Of a stretch of 15,866 nt of DNA, positions 7,220-15,378 are shown piece after piece (the first letter of the stretch is position 1; each line of letters opens with the position of its first letter). Made by a program: the position numbers and the translations under genes. Under the pieces are notes generated by a model. The model was given only the letters and a program-made list of their open reading frames with translations, was not told the origin of the DNA and did not search any database. The stretch comes from Deltaproteobacteria bacterium (GTDB lineage: Bacteria; Desulfobacterota; Desulfuromonadia; Desulfuromonadales; Geothermobacteraceae). Location of the stretch: positions 1-15,866 of the forward strand of contig RFIO01000063.1 in the NCBI GenBank assembly GCA_003695205.1, in the 5' to 3' direction.

Positions 7220-7278
7220 TCGGTTTTTGTCTATAAACTTCAAACCGTTACCTGCCACACTCAACCCAAGGAGGACCC

Positions 7279-8685
7279 ATGGAGACACCGGCCTACGACT
7301 ACCGGATCGTCCGCGGCTTTGTGGTCTGGAGCATCATCTGGGGCCTGGTCGCCGTTCTTGTCGGCGTCCTGATCTCGTTCCAGCTCTGCGACCCCGACCT
7401 GAACCTGCCGCCGTTTCTGACCTACGGCCGCCTGCGCCCCCTGCACACCAACGCCGGCATCTTCGGCTGGGGGATCGGCAGCTTCTTTGCTCTCTTCTTC
7501 TTCATGGTTCAGCGCCTCTGTCGCACATCGCTATGGAGCCCCGGTCTGGCCCGCTTCCAGCTCTGGTTCTTCAACGCCACCATCATTGCCGCCGCCATCA
7601 CGCTGCTGCTCGGCTACAACACCTCCAAGGAATATCACGAGCTGGAGTGGCCGGTTGACATCATGGTGGTCATCCTCTGGGTGATCTTCGCCATCAACAT
7701 CATCATGACCATTATCAAGCGGCGCGAAGAGCAGATGTACATCTCGCTCTGGTACATGCTCGCATGCCTGGTAGGGGTTGCCGTCCTCTACCTGGTCAAT
7801 GCCGCCGAAATACCGGTCTCGCTGTTCAAGTCCTACTCCGCCTACGCCGGCACCAACGACGCCAACGTACAGTGGTGGTTCGGCCACAACGCCGTCGCCA
7901 TGGTTCTGACCGCGCCGCCGCTGGCCGTCTTCTACTATTTTCTGCCCAAATCGACCGGAGTGCCGATCTACAGCCACCGGATGTCGATCATCGCCTTCTG
8001 GAGCCTGATCTTCATGTATCTGTGGACCGGTGCCCACCACCTGCTCTGGACTCCGGTGCCCGACTGGGTCCAGACCCTGGCCATGGCCTTCTCGGTCATG
8101 CTGATCGCTCCCTCCTGGGGCAGCGTTTTCAACGGCTACCTGTCGATGCAGGGTGAATGGCAGCAGATGAAGTCGAATTACCTGGTCAAGTTCCTGATTC
8201 TCGGCATCACCTTCTACGGCCTGCAGACCCTGCAGGGACCGTTGCAGTCAATCCGCTCCTTCTCAGCCTTCATCCACTATACCGACTGGGTCCCCGGGCA
8301 TGTGCACATGGGCACCATGGGCTGGGTTTCGCTGGTGCTGTTCGCCGCCATCTACTACCTGGCTCCCTACCTGTTCGGTCGCAAGGTCTACAGCATCGGC
8401 CTGGCGAACCTGCACTTCTGGCTGGTGCTGATCGGTCAGATCATCTACTCGATCAGCATGTGGATTGCCGGAGTCCAGCAGGCGGGCATGTGGCACGCTA
8501 CCAATTCGGACGGCAGCCTGACCTACACCTTCATGGAAACCCTGGTCGAAATGTATCCCTATTACTGGGTGCGCGCCTTCTCGGGCATCATCTACCTGGC
8601 CGGGGTTGTGGTCTTCCTCTACAACCTCTACATGACCGCCAAAAAGGGCGAACCTGCCGAGCAGCTCGCTCAGCAGGCCAACTGA
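7279..8685 (+). CDS. ccoN: cbb3-type cytochrome c oxidase subunit I
   Basis: This is the catalytic haem-copper subunit that reduces oxygen to water in the cytoplasmic membrane; 468 aa, the normal length, with about 12 membrane helices. Expected ligands are visible: H56 (low-spin haem b, RPLHTNAG), H203 (CuB, in FGHNAV), H253-H254 (CuB, TGAHH), and H341/H343 (high-spin haem b3 and low-spin haem b, VPGHVHMG). Y247, six residues before H253, matches the tyrosine that is cross-linked to a CuB histidine in cbb3 oxidases. A perfect AAGGAGG (7268-7274) lies 4 nt before the ATG, so translation should be strong. It is the first gene of the operon, with an 18-nt gap to ccoO. Confidence 0.97.
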   Translation: METPAYDYRIVRGFVVWSIIWGLVAVLVGVLISFQLCDPDLNLPPFLTYGRLRPLHTNAGIFGWGIGSFFALFFFMVQRLCRTSLWSPGLARFQLWFFNATIIAAAITLLLGYNTSKEYHELEWPVDIMVVILWVIFAINIIMTIIKRREEQMYISLWYMLACLVGVAVLYLVNAAEIPVSLFKSYSAYAGTNDANVQWWFGHNAVAMVLTAPPLAVFYYFLPKSTGVPIYSHRMSIIAFWSLIFMYLWTGAHHLLWTPVPDWVQTLAMAFSVMLIAPSWGSVFNGYLSMQGEWQQMKSNYLVKFLILGITFYGLQTLQGPLQSIRSFSAFIHYTDWVPGHVHMGTMGWVSLVLFAAIYYLAPYLFGRKVYSIGLANLHFWLVLIGQIIYSISMWIAGVQQAGMWHATNSDGSLTYTFMETLVEMYPYYWVRAFSGIIYLAGVVVFLYNLYMTAKKGEPAEQLAQQAN

Positions 8686-8703
8686 TCAGGGAGGGTGACA
8701 TCC

Positions 8704-9564
8704 ATGTGGGAAAACAAACCTGTACTGCTGCTTGTTCTGGCCACGGTCACCATCCTCGTCGGGACCGTCATCACCATGGTTCTGCCCTTTGCCTGGGTCA
8801 ACACCGACAGGGACAGGATCGAAACCGTAACCCCCTACAATCCGCTGGAGCTGGCCGGCCGGGACGTCTATATCCGCGAGGGCTGCAACAACTGCCATTC
8901 CCAGACCGTGCGCCCGCTGGTGACCGAGGTTCTGCGCTACGGCGACTACTCCAAGTCGGGTGAATTCGCCTACGACCAGCCCCACCTCTGGGGTTCGCGC
9001 CGCATGGGTCCCGACCTGGCCCGCATCGGCGGCAAGTATCCGGACGCCTGGCACTACAAGCACATGCACGAACCGAAATCGATGGTGCCCAAAACCAATA
9101 TGCCGGCCTACGCCTTCCTGGAAAGAAACAAGGTTGATCCGGATGAGACCCGCCACAAGATGGATGTCCTCGGCTTCCCCTACACCGAAGCCGATATCAA
9201 GGCCCTTCAGGGCAAGACCGAAATGGATGCCATGGTGGCCTACCTGCAGAAACTGGGCACAGGTATCGACTGGCGCAAGCAGGCCGACAGCGCAGTTGTC
9301 GGTGAACTTGTCAATCCCTTCCGAGGCGACAGAACTGCCGCCGAAGCCGGAGAGAGTCTCTACCGGAAACATTGCGCGTCCTGCCACGGGCAGGAACGCG
9401 AAGGCGATATCGGTCCTGAGCTGACCGGCCTGGCCGGCATGGACGACGGGGATTTGTTTGAAATCCTTTACAATGGCCTGCCCGACGGAGGCATGCCCGC
9501 CTTCTCCAATCTTGGAGCAACCAAGAACTGGCAGCTCGTCAACTACCTGCTGCAGGAAGACTGA
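8704..9564 (+). CDS. ccoO: cbb3 oxidase subunit II with an extra C-terminal cytochrome c domain
   Basis: This 286-aa membrane-anchored cytochrome c transfers electrons towards CcoN. An N-terminal helix (about 7-29) is followed by the normal CcoO domain with haem motif CNNCH (61-65, context EGCNNCHSQTVRP) and distal methionine M133 in TNMPAY. Usual CcoO ends near 200 residues. This one continues with a second class I cytochrome c domain: CASCH (224-228) with M264 in GGMPAF. It is therefore a di-haem CcoO. The ATG at 8704 is used because GGGAGG (8689-8694) lies 9 nt upstream; a GTG at 8695 directly touches that ribosome site. There is no frameshift or seam between the domains. See ccoP, which has lost one c domain. 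Confidence 0.95.
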   Translation: MWENKPVLLLVLATVTILVGTVITMVLPFAWVNTDRDRIETVTPYNPLELAGRDVYIREGCNNCHSQTVRPLVTEVLRYGDYSKSGEFAYDQPHLWGSRRMGPDLARIGGKYPDAWHYKHMHEPKSMVPKTNMPAYAFLERNKVDPDETRHKMDVLGFPYTEADIKALQGKTEMDAMVAYLQKLGTGIDWRKQADSAVVGELVNPFRGDRTAAEAGESLYRKHCASCHGQEREGDIGPELTGLAGMDDGDLFEILYNGLPDGGMPAFSNLGATKNWQLVNYLLQED

Positions 9565-9567
9565 TCG

Positions 9568-9708
9568 ATGGACTGGGCATCCGTTTTCTACCTCGGGACC
9601 ACTCTCCTGCTGCTGCTGATCTTCGCCCTGATCGTGGTGCGGACCTGCAACCGCAGGCACAGGGACAAGGGGGAGGCTCCCAAGTACCGGATGCTGGACG
9701 ACGACTGA
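9568..9708 (+). CDS. ccoQ: Small cbb3 oxidase subunit CcoQ-like, 46 aa
   Basis: A short gene begins 3 nt after ccoO and encodes one membrane helix (about 6-24, FYLGTTLLLLLIFALIVV), a basic stretch (RTCNRRHRDK) and an acidic tail (PKYRMLDDD). Size, position between ccoO and ccoP, and topology match CcoQ, the non-catalytic subunit that stabilises the complex. AGGA lies about 10 nt before the ATG. Primary sequence similarity in this family is low, so the call leans on context. Its tail closely resembles that of CcoS in this operon. Confidence 0.8.
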   Translation: MDWASVFYLGTTLLLLLIFALIVVRTCNRRHRDKGEAPKYRMLDDD

Positions 9709-9738
9709 GACCACACCTTCACTCGGGGGATGACAATC

Positions 9739-10248
9739 ATGACCACGGAACAGAACCGGAATCACCAGGTGGATGGCATTCAGGAGAACCGCGAACAGCG
9801 GCCGCCGGCCTACTTCAACATCCTCTTTTTCGGCCTGATCATCTGGGCCGTCATATTCATGGCCTATTATCTGTTCAGCGGCTGGAGCAGCGAAGCTGAA
9901 TTCCGCCAGGCCATGGACCAGCACGAAAAGGTTCACGCAAAGGCCTCACCGCCGCCGGCGGCGCCAGCGGCTGCGGCCGTCACGGGAACCGACAAAACAG
10001 GCAACGGGGATGCCGAGGCAGGGGAAAAGATCTACGCCGCCCGCTGCGCCATGTGCCATGGCGCCGAGGGGGAAGGCGGCATAGGCCCGAACCTGAAGGA
10101 CGATCAGCACCTGTACGGAGGCAGTTTTCAGGCCGTGCATGAAAGCATCACCAAGGGCAGGCCGCGCGGCATGCCCGCCTTCGGCAACCAGCTCTCGGCG
10201 TCGGATATCGACAACCTGACCGCCTACGTTCTGTCCCTGCACGACTGA
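9739..10248 (+). CDS. ccoP: cbb3 oxidase subunit III, mono-haem CcoP
   Basis: This 169-aa protein has the CcoP N-terminal signature (HQVDGIQENREQRPPAYF), a membrane helix (about 27-46), a charged then Ala/Pro-rich linker (about 66-88), and a single cytochrome c domain with CAMCH (103-107) and distal methionine M145 in RGMPAFG. Typical CcoP is about 300 aa with two CxxCH motifs, so this one lacks a domain. The missing haem is matched by the extra domain in CcoO, keeping three c-type haems in the complex. The ATG at 9739 is chosen because GGGGGA ends 8 nt before it; the ATG at 9730 overlaps that site. Confidence 0.94.
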   Translation: MTTEQNRNHQVDGIQENREQRPPAYFNILFFGLIIWAVIFMAYYLFSGWSSEAEFRQAMDQHEKVHAKASPPPAAPAAAAVTGTDKTGNGDAEAGEKIYAARCAMCHGAEGEGGIGPNLKDDQHLYGGSFQAVHESITKGRPRGMPAFGNQLSASDIDNLTAYVLSLHD

Positions 10249-10252
10249 ACCT

Positions 10253-10329
10253 GACTCCGGGGGAGTCTTGCTCCTCCTTGCAACCGGATCGTGACGGCCG
10301 GGCCGGCACCGCAAGGGGCCAGCCCGGCC
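10253..10329 (+). promoter_or_regulatory. Two hairpins between ccoP and ccoG, possible processing or attenuation site
   Basis: GACTCC (10253-10258) and GGAGTC (10262-10267) form a tight hairpin starting 4 nt after the ccoP stop. GGCCGGGC (10296-10303) and GCCCGGCC (10322-10329) form a second, very stable one. Neither has a T-run, so they are not good intrinsic terminators. They could protect the 3' end of ccoNOQP mRNA and lower expression of the assembly genes relative to the structural subunits. Confidence 0.45.
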
Positions 10330-10345
10330 CTCCCCCATCGACTTC

Positions 10346-11608
10346 ATGCCCGAGCCCAGTCCCCCTCGACTTCTCGCCCCCTGGCGACGCCTGTTCCAAT
10401 GGTTGTGCAGCCTGATCATTCTCGGGCTGCCCTTCGGTGCCTGGCAGGGACGCAGCCTTTTGCGGCTCGACATCGACAGCCTGTCGCTGCACCTGGCCGG
10501 CCAGGTCCTGCGGCTCGAGGATCTGCACCTGGTTCTGTTCGCCAGCCTGCTGCTGGTAATCGTCTTTCTCCTTGTAACCATGGTGTTCGGCCGGGTCTGG
10601 TGCGGCTGGGCCTGCCCCCAGACCACCCTGACCGACCTGGCCGAATGGTGGAGTCGCAAGCTCGGTCTCAAGATTCGGGACAACCGATTGCAGGGCGCCA
10701 TGTGGCGCAAAGTCCTTGCCCATTGTGGTTTCGCCCTGCTGGCCCTGCTGGTGGGTGCCAACCTGGTCTGGTATTTTGTCGATCCCTACCGGTTCCTTGC
10801 CGAACTGGCAACCGGCGGTCTTCATCCGGGCGCCATCGGCACCTGGCTGGTGACGGCCATTCTGGTTTACGCCGATCTCGGATTCGTGCGCAGGCTGGTC
10901 TGCCGGGACTTCTGCCCCTATGGTCGTTTTCAGACCGTTCTGGCCGACCGGGGCACGCTGGTCCTGCACCGACCCGCATCCGAGGCCCCGCGCTGCATCG
11001 AATGCGGTGCCTGCGTCAGGGTCTGCCCCATGGGCATCGACATACGGGAAGGATACCAGGTCGAGTGCATCAACTGCGGCCGCTGTCTCGATGCCTGTCG
11101 CCAGGTCATGGCACGGCTGAAACAGCCCGGACTGATGGTCTATTCCTTTGGCACCGAGGGTGCCGGCTGGCGTTCCCTGGTCAATCCCCGGACCCTTCTG
11201 CTGTCGCTCGCGGTTGCTCTTTTGACGACCATTCTGGCTCTCGGCGTTTTCAACCGCAAGGAAGCCAGCCTCAAGGTCGCCGTCAGCCATACGGCAGCCA
11301 GCCGCCTTGATACTTCCGGCAGGACACTGACCTTCTTCGACGCCTGGATCAGCAACCAGGACGACCGGTCACACAGCTACCACATTACCGCCGGGACGGT
11401 CGAAGGCATGCCCCTCGAGATACGTGGCCAGACCAGGAACATCCAGCTTCAGCCGGGTGAAAATCAGGCCGTCTCTTTTGTCCTGTTGACCCCGGCACGG
11501 GAAAAGACCACCATTGTCCTGTACCTTGCGGATGAAACCGGTCGCGAACTCGTCAGTCAGGAAGCCATCGTCCTTCCGGCTGCCGGGGCCGGCCATCAAC
11601 CAGAATAA
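10346..11608 (+). CDS. ccoG: cbb3 oxidase accessory protein CcoG/RdxA/FixG, polyferredoxin
   Basis: This 420-aa membrane iron-sulfur protein belongs to the CcoG family, shown in other bacteria to be a cupric reductase that supplies Cu(I) for cbb3 assembly. It has about five helices. The membrane cysteine motifs are CGWACPQ (86-92) and CRDFCPYGRFQ (186-196). Two 4Fe-4S ferredoxin motifs follow: C217, C220, C223, C227 and C241, C244, C247, C251. The C-terminal part (about 300-415) is the extracytoplasmic beta-sandwich domain of the family. It is somewhat shorter than many homologues (about 460-480 aa), mostly at the N-terminus. No good ribosome site precedes the ATG, and the 97-nt gap to ccoP is the widest in the operon. 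Confidence 0.93.
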   Translation: MPEPSPPRLLAPWRRLFQWLCSLIILGLPFGAWQGRSLLRLDIDSLSLHLAGQVLRLEDLHLVLFASLLLVIVFLLVTMVFGRVWCGWACPQTTLTDLAEWWSRKLGLKIRDNRLQGAMWRKVLAHCGFALLALLVGANLVWYFVDPYRFLAELATGGLHPGAIGTWLVTAILVYADLGFVRRLVCRDFCPYGRFQTVLADRGTLVLHRPASEAPRCIECGACVRVCPMGIDIREGYQVECINCGRCLDACRQVMARLKQPGLMVYSFGTEGAGWRSLVNPRTLLLSLAVALLTTILALGVFNRKEASLKVAVSHTAASRLDTSGRTLTFFDAWISNQDDRSHSYHITAGTVEGMPLEIRGQTRNIQLQPGENQAVSFVLLTPAREKTTIVLYLADETGRELVSQEAIVLPAAGAGHQPE

Positions 11609-11613
11609 AGGCC

Positions 11614-12072
11614 ATGCAACGTACCGACTCCAGAATATATCCTCTGCTAATCTGCGGACTCGTCGCCCTTTTTCTCGGTTTCACCGGCTGGTCGATTTAC
11701 CGGGCCGTGCGGGCAGAACCGAACGTCCTCGACCCCGAGTACTACAGCCGGGGCCTGCGCTACAACCAGACCCTGCTGGAACGCAGGGCGGCTGCCAGTC
11801 TCGGCTGGAAGATGGTCGCGACCCTGGAGGGGCGCCGCCTGGTCATCGAACTTGCGGGATCCGACAGGGCGGCGGTGCGAGGCGCTAAAGGCAGCCTGCG
11901 CCCGGCTGACAGCACCGTTTTCCCCACACTTCGCCTCAGGGAAATCAGCCCCGGACACTATACGGCCAGCCTTCCCGCCCAACTGTCCGGAGATCTCCGG
12001 GTGAGGATCGAATTCGAGCGTCAGGGCGCCCGTCTGGTGCGGGACCTGCTGCTTGCCCTTGCCGATGACTGA
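11614..12072 (+). CDS. ccoH: cbb3 oxidase assembly protein FixH/CcoH
   Basis: A 152-aa protein with one N-terminal helix (about 9-29) and an extracytoplasmic domain containing the family hallmark DPEYYSRGLRYNQTL (about 41-55). CcoH is needed for stable assembly of cbb3 oxidase and is thought to meet CcoN and the copper ATPase. It begins 5 nt after ccoG and overlaps ccoI by 8 nt, so translation is probably coupled. The rest of the sequence is poorly conserved in the family, and assignment rests on the motif plus position. Confidence 0.9.
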   Translation: MQRTDSRIYPLLICGLVALFLGFTGWSIYRAVRAEPNVLDPEYYSRGLRYNQTLLERRAAASLGWKMVATLEGRRLVIELAGSDRAAVRGAKGSLRPADSTVFPTLRLREISPGHYTASLPAQLSGDLRVRIEFERQGARLVRDLLLALADD

Positions 12073-14500
12073 GAATCTCACCTGTCTGCACTGCGGCCTG
12101 CCGATTCCCGAAGCGGACATTATCTGCCACGAGACTGAAGGCGGCATGCTCAACTTCTGCTGCAGGGGCTGCCTCGGGGCCTGGCAACTGATCCACGAAG
12201 CCGGCCTGGAGAGCTTCTACCGTGACCGGACCTGGATCCCCGCCCAACTTGAGAAGGATGTCTTCGAACAGGATTTTGACAAGGACGAGCTCGAACCCTG
12301 GTTGACCGCGCGGGATGACAACCGTGCGGCCATCAACCTGCTGCTCGACGGCATCCGCTGCGCCAGCTGCTGCTGGCTGGTTGAACGTGTCCTTGAAAAG
12401 ACAGCAGGGGTTGTCAGGGCCAGGGTCAATTACGGCACCCATCGACTGCACCTGGTCTTCGACCCCGGGGTAACCGATGCCGCCAGCCTGTGCCGAAAAA
12501 TCGCCCGGCTCGGTTACCGCCCCCAACCGCACAACCCGGACGTCAGAAGGCGCGCCGTTGAACGTGAGCGCCGCCGCGACCTCGTGCGCTTCGGCACCGC
12601 CGTCTTTCTCTCCATGCAACTGATGGGCTACAGCCTGGCACTGTACGCGGGCTATTTCCAGGGGATGGCGCCCGAGGCCCGTACCCTGCTGCAGTGGCTT
12701 GCCGCGGCCGTCGCCACACCGGTGGTCTTCTTCTGCGGCTGGCCCTTTCTTGCCGGCGCCTGGCGCGGGCTTCGCAATCGGCAGCCGGGCATGGACCTGC
12801 TGATCGCCCTAGGCGTTCTGGCAGCCTGGAGCTACAGCCTGTTCGCCCTGGTTGCGGGCGAAGAGGTCTACTTCGACACCGCCGCCATGATTGTCACCCT
12901 CATTCTGCTCGGCCGCCTGCTCGAAGCGGCGGCCAGGCGCCGGGCCGGCGCCGGCATCGATCGCCTGCTGCAACTTGCCCCGCAAAAAGCAAACCTGGTC
13001 GAGGACGGGCAGACCCGTACGGTCGCCAGCACCAGCCTCAAACCGGGAGATATCGTTCTGGTCGCCCCCGGCGACCGTTTCCCGGCTGACGGCGCTGTCA
13101 TCGAAGGGAGTTCCGATATCGATCGGGCCGCCGTTACCGGCGAATCCACCCCTGTAACCTGCCGCCCGGGCGACCGGGTGGAAGCCGGCATCACAAACCT
13201 GTCCCACACGCTGCAGGTGCGGGTTTTTGCCCCGGCCGGCGAGTCCTTCATTGCCCGCATCGCCGCCCTCGTCGAGGAGGCCCAGGGCCGCAGGGCACCG
13301 GTCCAGAAACTGGCCGATCGGCTGGCCAGCTGGTTTGTGCCGCTGGTTCTACTGTTCGCCGCTGGGACCTTCTGCGCCTGGCTGGCGGCAGGCGCAGAAT
13401 CCTCCACGGCACTGATCAACGCCGTCTCGGTCCTGGTCATCGCCTGCCCCTGCGCCCTTGGCCTGGCTACTCCCGCGGCCATACTTGTCGCCTCCGGTCA
13501 TGCCGCGGTTCGCGGCATCCTGTTCCGCGGCGGTGATATCGTCGAAGCCGCCGGGCGCGTTGACCTGGTGGCCTTTGACAAAACCGGCACCCTGACCCGG
13601 GGAGCTCCTGAGGTTGTCCGCCTGGCTCCCTGCGGTTGCAGCGAAGAGACCCTGCTGGCCGCTGCCGCCCGTGCCGAGGCCGGGTCAAGGCACCCTCTCG
13701 GGCAGGCCATACTTGCCGAGGCCCAAAAACGCGGACTGGACATCCCCCTCGCTGGTGGAATCGAGGCCATACCGGGAGTCGGTGTTCAATTGGCGACGCC
13801 GGAAGGGACCATTCGCGTCGGCCGCCGCTCCCTCCATCCGGAAACGGTCAAAGAGGCAGACCTGCCGGACCATGTTACCCGGGTCGATGTCAGTATCGAC
13901 AACCGCTATCTGGGGGCCATAGGGCTGTCGGACCAGATTCGGCCCGACGCTGCGGAGGTGGTCACCGCCCTGATTGAGGCCGGCTGCGAAGTCGTCATGC
14001 TCACCGGCGACCATCCCGGCAGCGCCAGCGCCGTGGCGCAGGGACTCGGCATCGAACACTTTGTCGCCGACCTGACACCCGAAGCCAAGGCCGACTGGAT
14101 CAGGAAGCGCCAGAACGAAGGGGCCAGGGTCCTGATGGTCGGTGACGGCATCAACGATGCCGTCGCCCTGGCGGTCGCGGATATCGGTTGCGCCATGTCC
14201 GGGGGCACTGACATCGCCCTGGAGAATTCCGACCTTGTGCTGACGCGCCCGAACCTGACAGCCCTGCCCCTCGCCCTGCAGATCGGCCGGGCCACCCTGG
14301 CGGTGATCCGCCAGAATCTGGCATGGGCCTTCTGCTACAATCTGCTCGCCCTGCCTCTGGCGGCCGGCGGCAGACTGCTGCCAATCTTCGCCGCCGCCGC
14401 CATGGCTCTCAGCTCAGTCTGCGTGATCGGCAACTCCCTGCGCCTTGCCCGCTCCCGGCGGACAGTCGCGCCAACCGAACCGGAACGCGCCCATGCCTGA
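12065..14500 (+). CDS. ccoI: Copper-transporting P-type ATPase CcoI/FixI
   Basis: An 811-aa P1B-type ATPase for delivery of copper out of the cytoplasm for the CcoN active site. The N-terminus has a cysteine-rich element (CLHC 7-10, FCCRGC 31-36) typical of the FixI branch. A heavy-metal domain follows with CASC (99-102). After the first helices come the actuator TGE (358-360), the membrane metal site CPC (461-463), the phosphorylation site DKTGTLT beginning at D505, SRHPLG, MLTGDH and GDGIND (693-698). All catalytic residues are present. The ATG at 12065 overlaps the end of ccoH (ATGACTGA); an upstream TTG is not needed. The gene ends with the same kind of 8-nt overlap into ccoS. Confidence 0.96.
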   Translation: MTENLTCLHCGLPIPEADIICHETEGGMLNFCCRGCLGAWQLIHEAGLESFYRDRTWIPAQLEKDVFEQDFDKDELEPWLTARDDNRAAINLLLDGIRCASCCWLVERVLEKTAGVVRARVNYGTHRLHLVFDPGVTDAASLCRKIARLGYRPQPHNPDVRRRAVERERRRDLVRFGTAVFLSMQLMGYSLALYAGYFQGMAPEARTLLQWLAAAVATPVVFFCGWPFLAGAWRGLRNRQPGMDLLIALGVLAAWSYSLFALVAGEEVYFDTAAMIVTLILLGRLLEAAARRRAGAGIDRLLQLAPQKANLVEDGQTRTVASTSLKPGDIVLVAPGDRFPADGAVIEGSSDIDRAAVTGESTPVTCRPGDRVEAGITNLSHTLQVRVFAPAGESFIARIAALVEEAQGRRAPVQKLADRLASWFVPLVLLFAAGTFCAWLAAGAESSTALINAVSVLVIACPCALGLATPAAILVASGHAAVRGILFRGGDIVEAAGRVDLVAFDKTGTLTRGAPEVVRLAPCGCSEETLLAAAARAEAGSRHPLGQAILAEAQKRGLDIPLAGGIEAIPGVGVQLATPEGTIRVGRRSLHPETVKEADLPDHVTRVDVSIDNRYLGAIGLSDQIRPDAAEVVTALIEAGCEVVMLTGDHPGSASAVAQGLGIEHFVADLTPEAKADWIRKRQNEGARVLMVGDGINDAVALAVADIGCAMSGGTDIALENSDLVLTRPNLTALPLALQIGRATLAVIRQNLAWAFCYNLLALPLAAGGRLLPIFAAAAMALSSVCVIGNSLRLARSRRTVAPTEPERAHA

Positions 14501-14696
14501 CTCGATCATCATTCTCATCATTCTTTCTCTCTGCCTCGGAACAGGGGTCTGGCTGATCTTCCTCTGGGCGGTACGCAAGGGTGAATTCGACGACACTGAG
14601 GGGCCCAAATTCAGGATGCTCGCCGACGATGACCCGCCGCGATCATCGAATGAAACAGAGGAGAACGACAATGACCATGACCGCCCCCATGAGTGA
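14493..14696 (+). CDS. ccoS: cbb3 oxidase assembly protein CcoS
   Basis: A 67-aa protein with one membrane helix (about 4-26) followed by the family signature WAVRKGEFDDTEGPKFRML and an acidic, Asp/Glu-rich tail. CcoS is required in other bacteria for insertion of cofactors into the cbb3 complex. Start: the ATG at 14493, in ATGCCTGA overlapping the ccoI stop, gives the standard N-terminus; in-frame upstream starts would lie inside ccoI. The last 26 nt overlap the next gene. Confidence 0.92.
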   Translation: MPDSIIILIILSLCLGTGVWLIFLWAVRKGEFDDTEGPKFRMLADDDPPRSSNETEENDNDHDRPHE

Positions 14697-15360
14697 ACCG
14701 GTCCTGACCATGGCCTTTGTGACCGGCCTGCTCGGTTCCGGACATTGCATCGGCATGTGCGGCGGCCTGGTGGCAGCCCTGTCGGTCACCGACACCGGCC
14801 GCAGGGGCGGCCTTCTGTTCCAGCTGCTCTACCACCTTGGGCGCACCACCACCTACGTCGGCCTCGGCGCTCTTGTCGGCTGGGTCGGGTCGATCCTGCC
14901 GCTGAAGGATTCCCTCGGAACGATCACACGTACATTGCTGATCGGCTCGGACCTTCTGATTGTTCTGTTGGGGCTGGGGACGGCCGGTGCCTTTGCCTGG
15001 CTCAACCTCAACCGGCTCGAATTCCCCGGACCGGCACGTTCCATGGCCGGCCTGCTACGCCGGTTCCGGCAATGGCCACCGGCACTGGCGGCTCTTCCGG
15101 TCGGTCTGCTGATGGGCTGGCTTCCCTGCGGGTTTGTCTATGCCATGCTGCTGACCACCGCCCAGGGGGGCTCGGCGCCGCTTGGGGCTGGCACCATGCT
15201 GCTGTTCGGATTGGGAACCACGCCGGCGCTGCTTGCATTTGGCGGCACGGCCAGCTGGCTGGGTCAGAAGGCGAGAGTCTGGATGCTGAGGGGAGCGGGT
15301 CTGGCCGTGGCGGTAATCGGCATCCTGCACCTTGTGCGCCACCTGAACATGCCCGCTTGA
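14671..15360 (+). CDS. SafE/DsbD-like membrane protein of the cbb3 cluster (sulfite exporter TauE/SafE or UreH type)
   Basis: This 229-aa protein has about six membrane helices and the family motifs GSGHCIGMCGG (22-32; C26, C30) and GWLPCGFVYAML (149-160; C153). The same layout is found in DsbD-type transmembrane domains and in membrane proteins often encoded directly after ccoS. The conserved cysteines suggest metal or thiol-redox transport, and copper supply to the oxidase is a reasonable guess, but the family's substrate is not settled. The ATG at 14671 is chosen because AGGAG lies about 8 nt upstream. A start at 14581 would read far into ccoS. The 26-nt overlap with ccoS supports co-translation. 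It is the last gene of the operon; no terminator is visible in the 18-nt gap to the convergent gene. Confidence 0.85.
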   Translation: MTMTAPMSEPVLTMAFVTGLLGSGHCIGMCGGLVAALSVTDTGRRGGLLFQLLYHLGRTTTYVGLGALVGWVGSILPLKDSLGTITRTLLIGSDLLIVLLGLGTAGAFAWLNLNRLEFPGPARSMAGLLRRFRQWPPALAALPVGLLMGWLPCGFVYAMLLTTAQGGSAPLGAGTMLLFGLGTTPALLAFGGTASWLGQKARVWMLRGAGLAVAVIGILHLVRHLNMPA

Positions 15361-15378
15361 GGCCGCGACAAGATCGAT

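Noticed and set aside
7212..7237. Second oxidase promoter (TTGACT and TATAAA)
   Set aside because: The spacer is only 14 nt, too short for sigma-70. The TTGACT is part of the 16-bp palindrome.
8686..9936. Minus-strand open frame (416 codons) opposite ccoO-ccoQ-ccoP, and another at 10148-11290 opposite ccoG
   Set aside because: They run across several real genes and their gaps, and show no domain or ribosome site.
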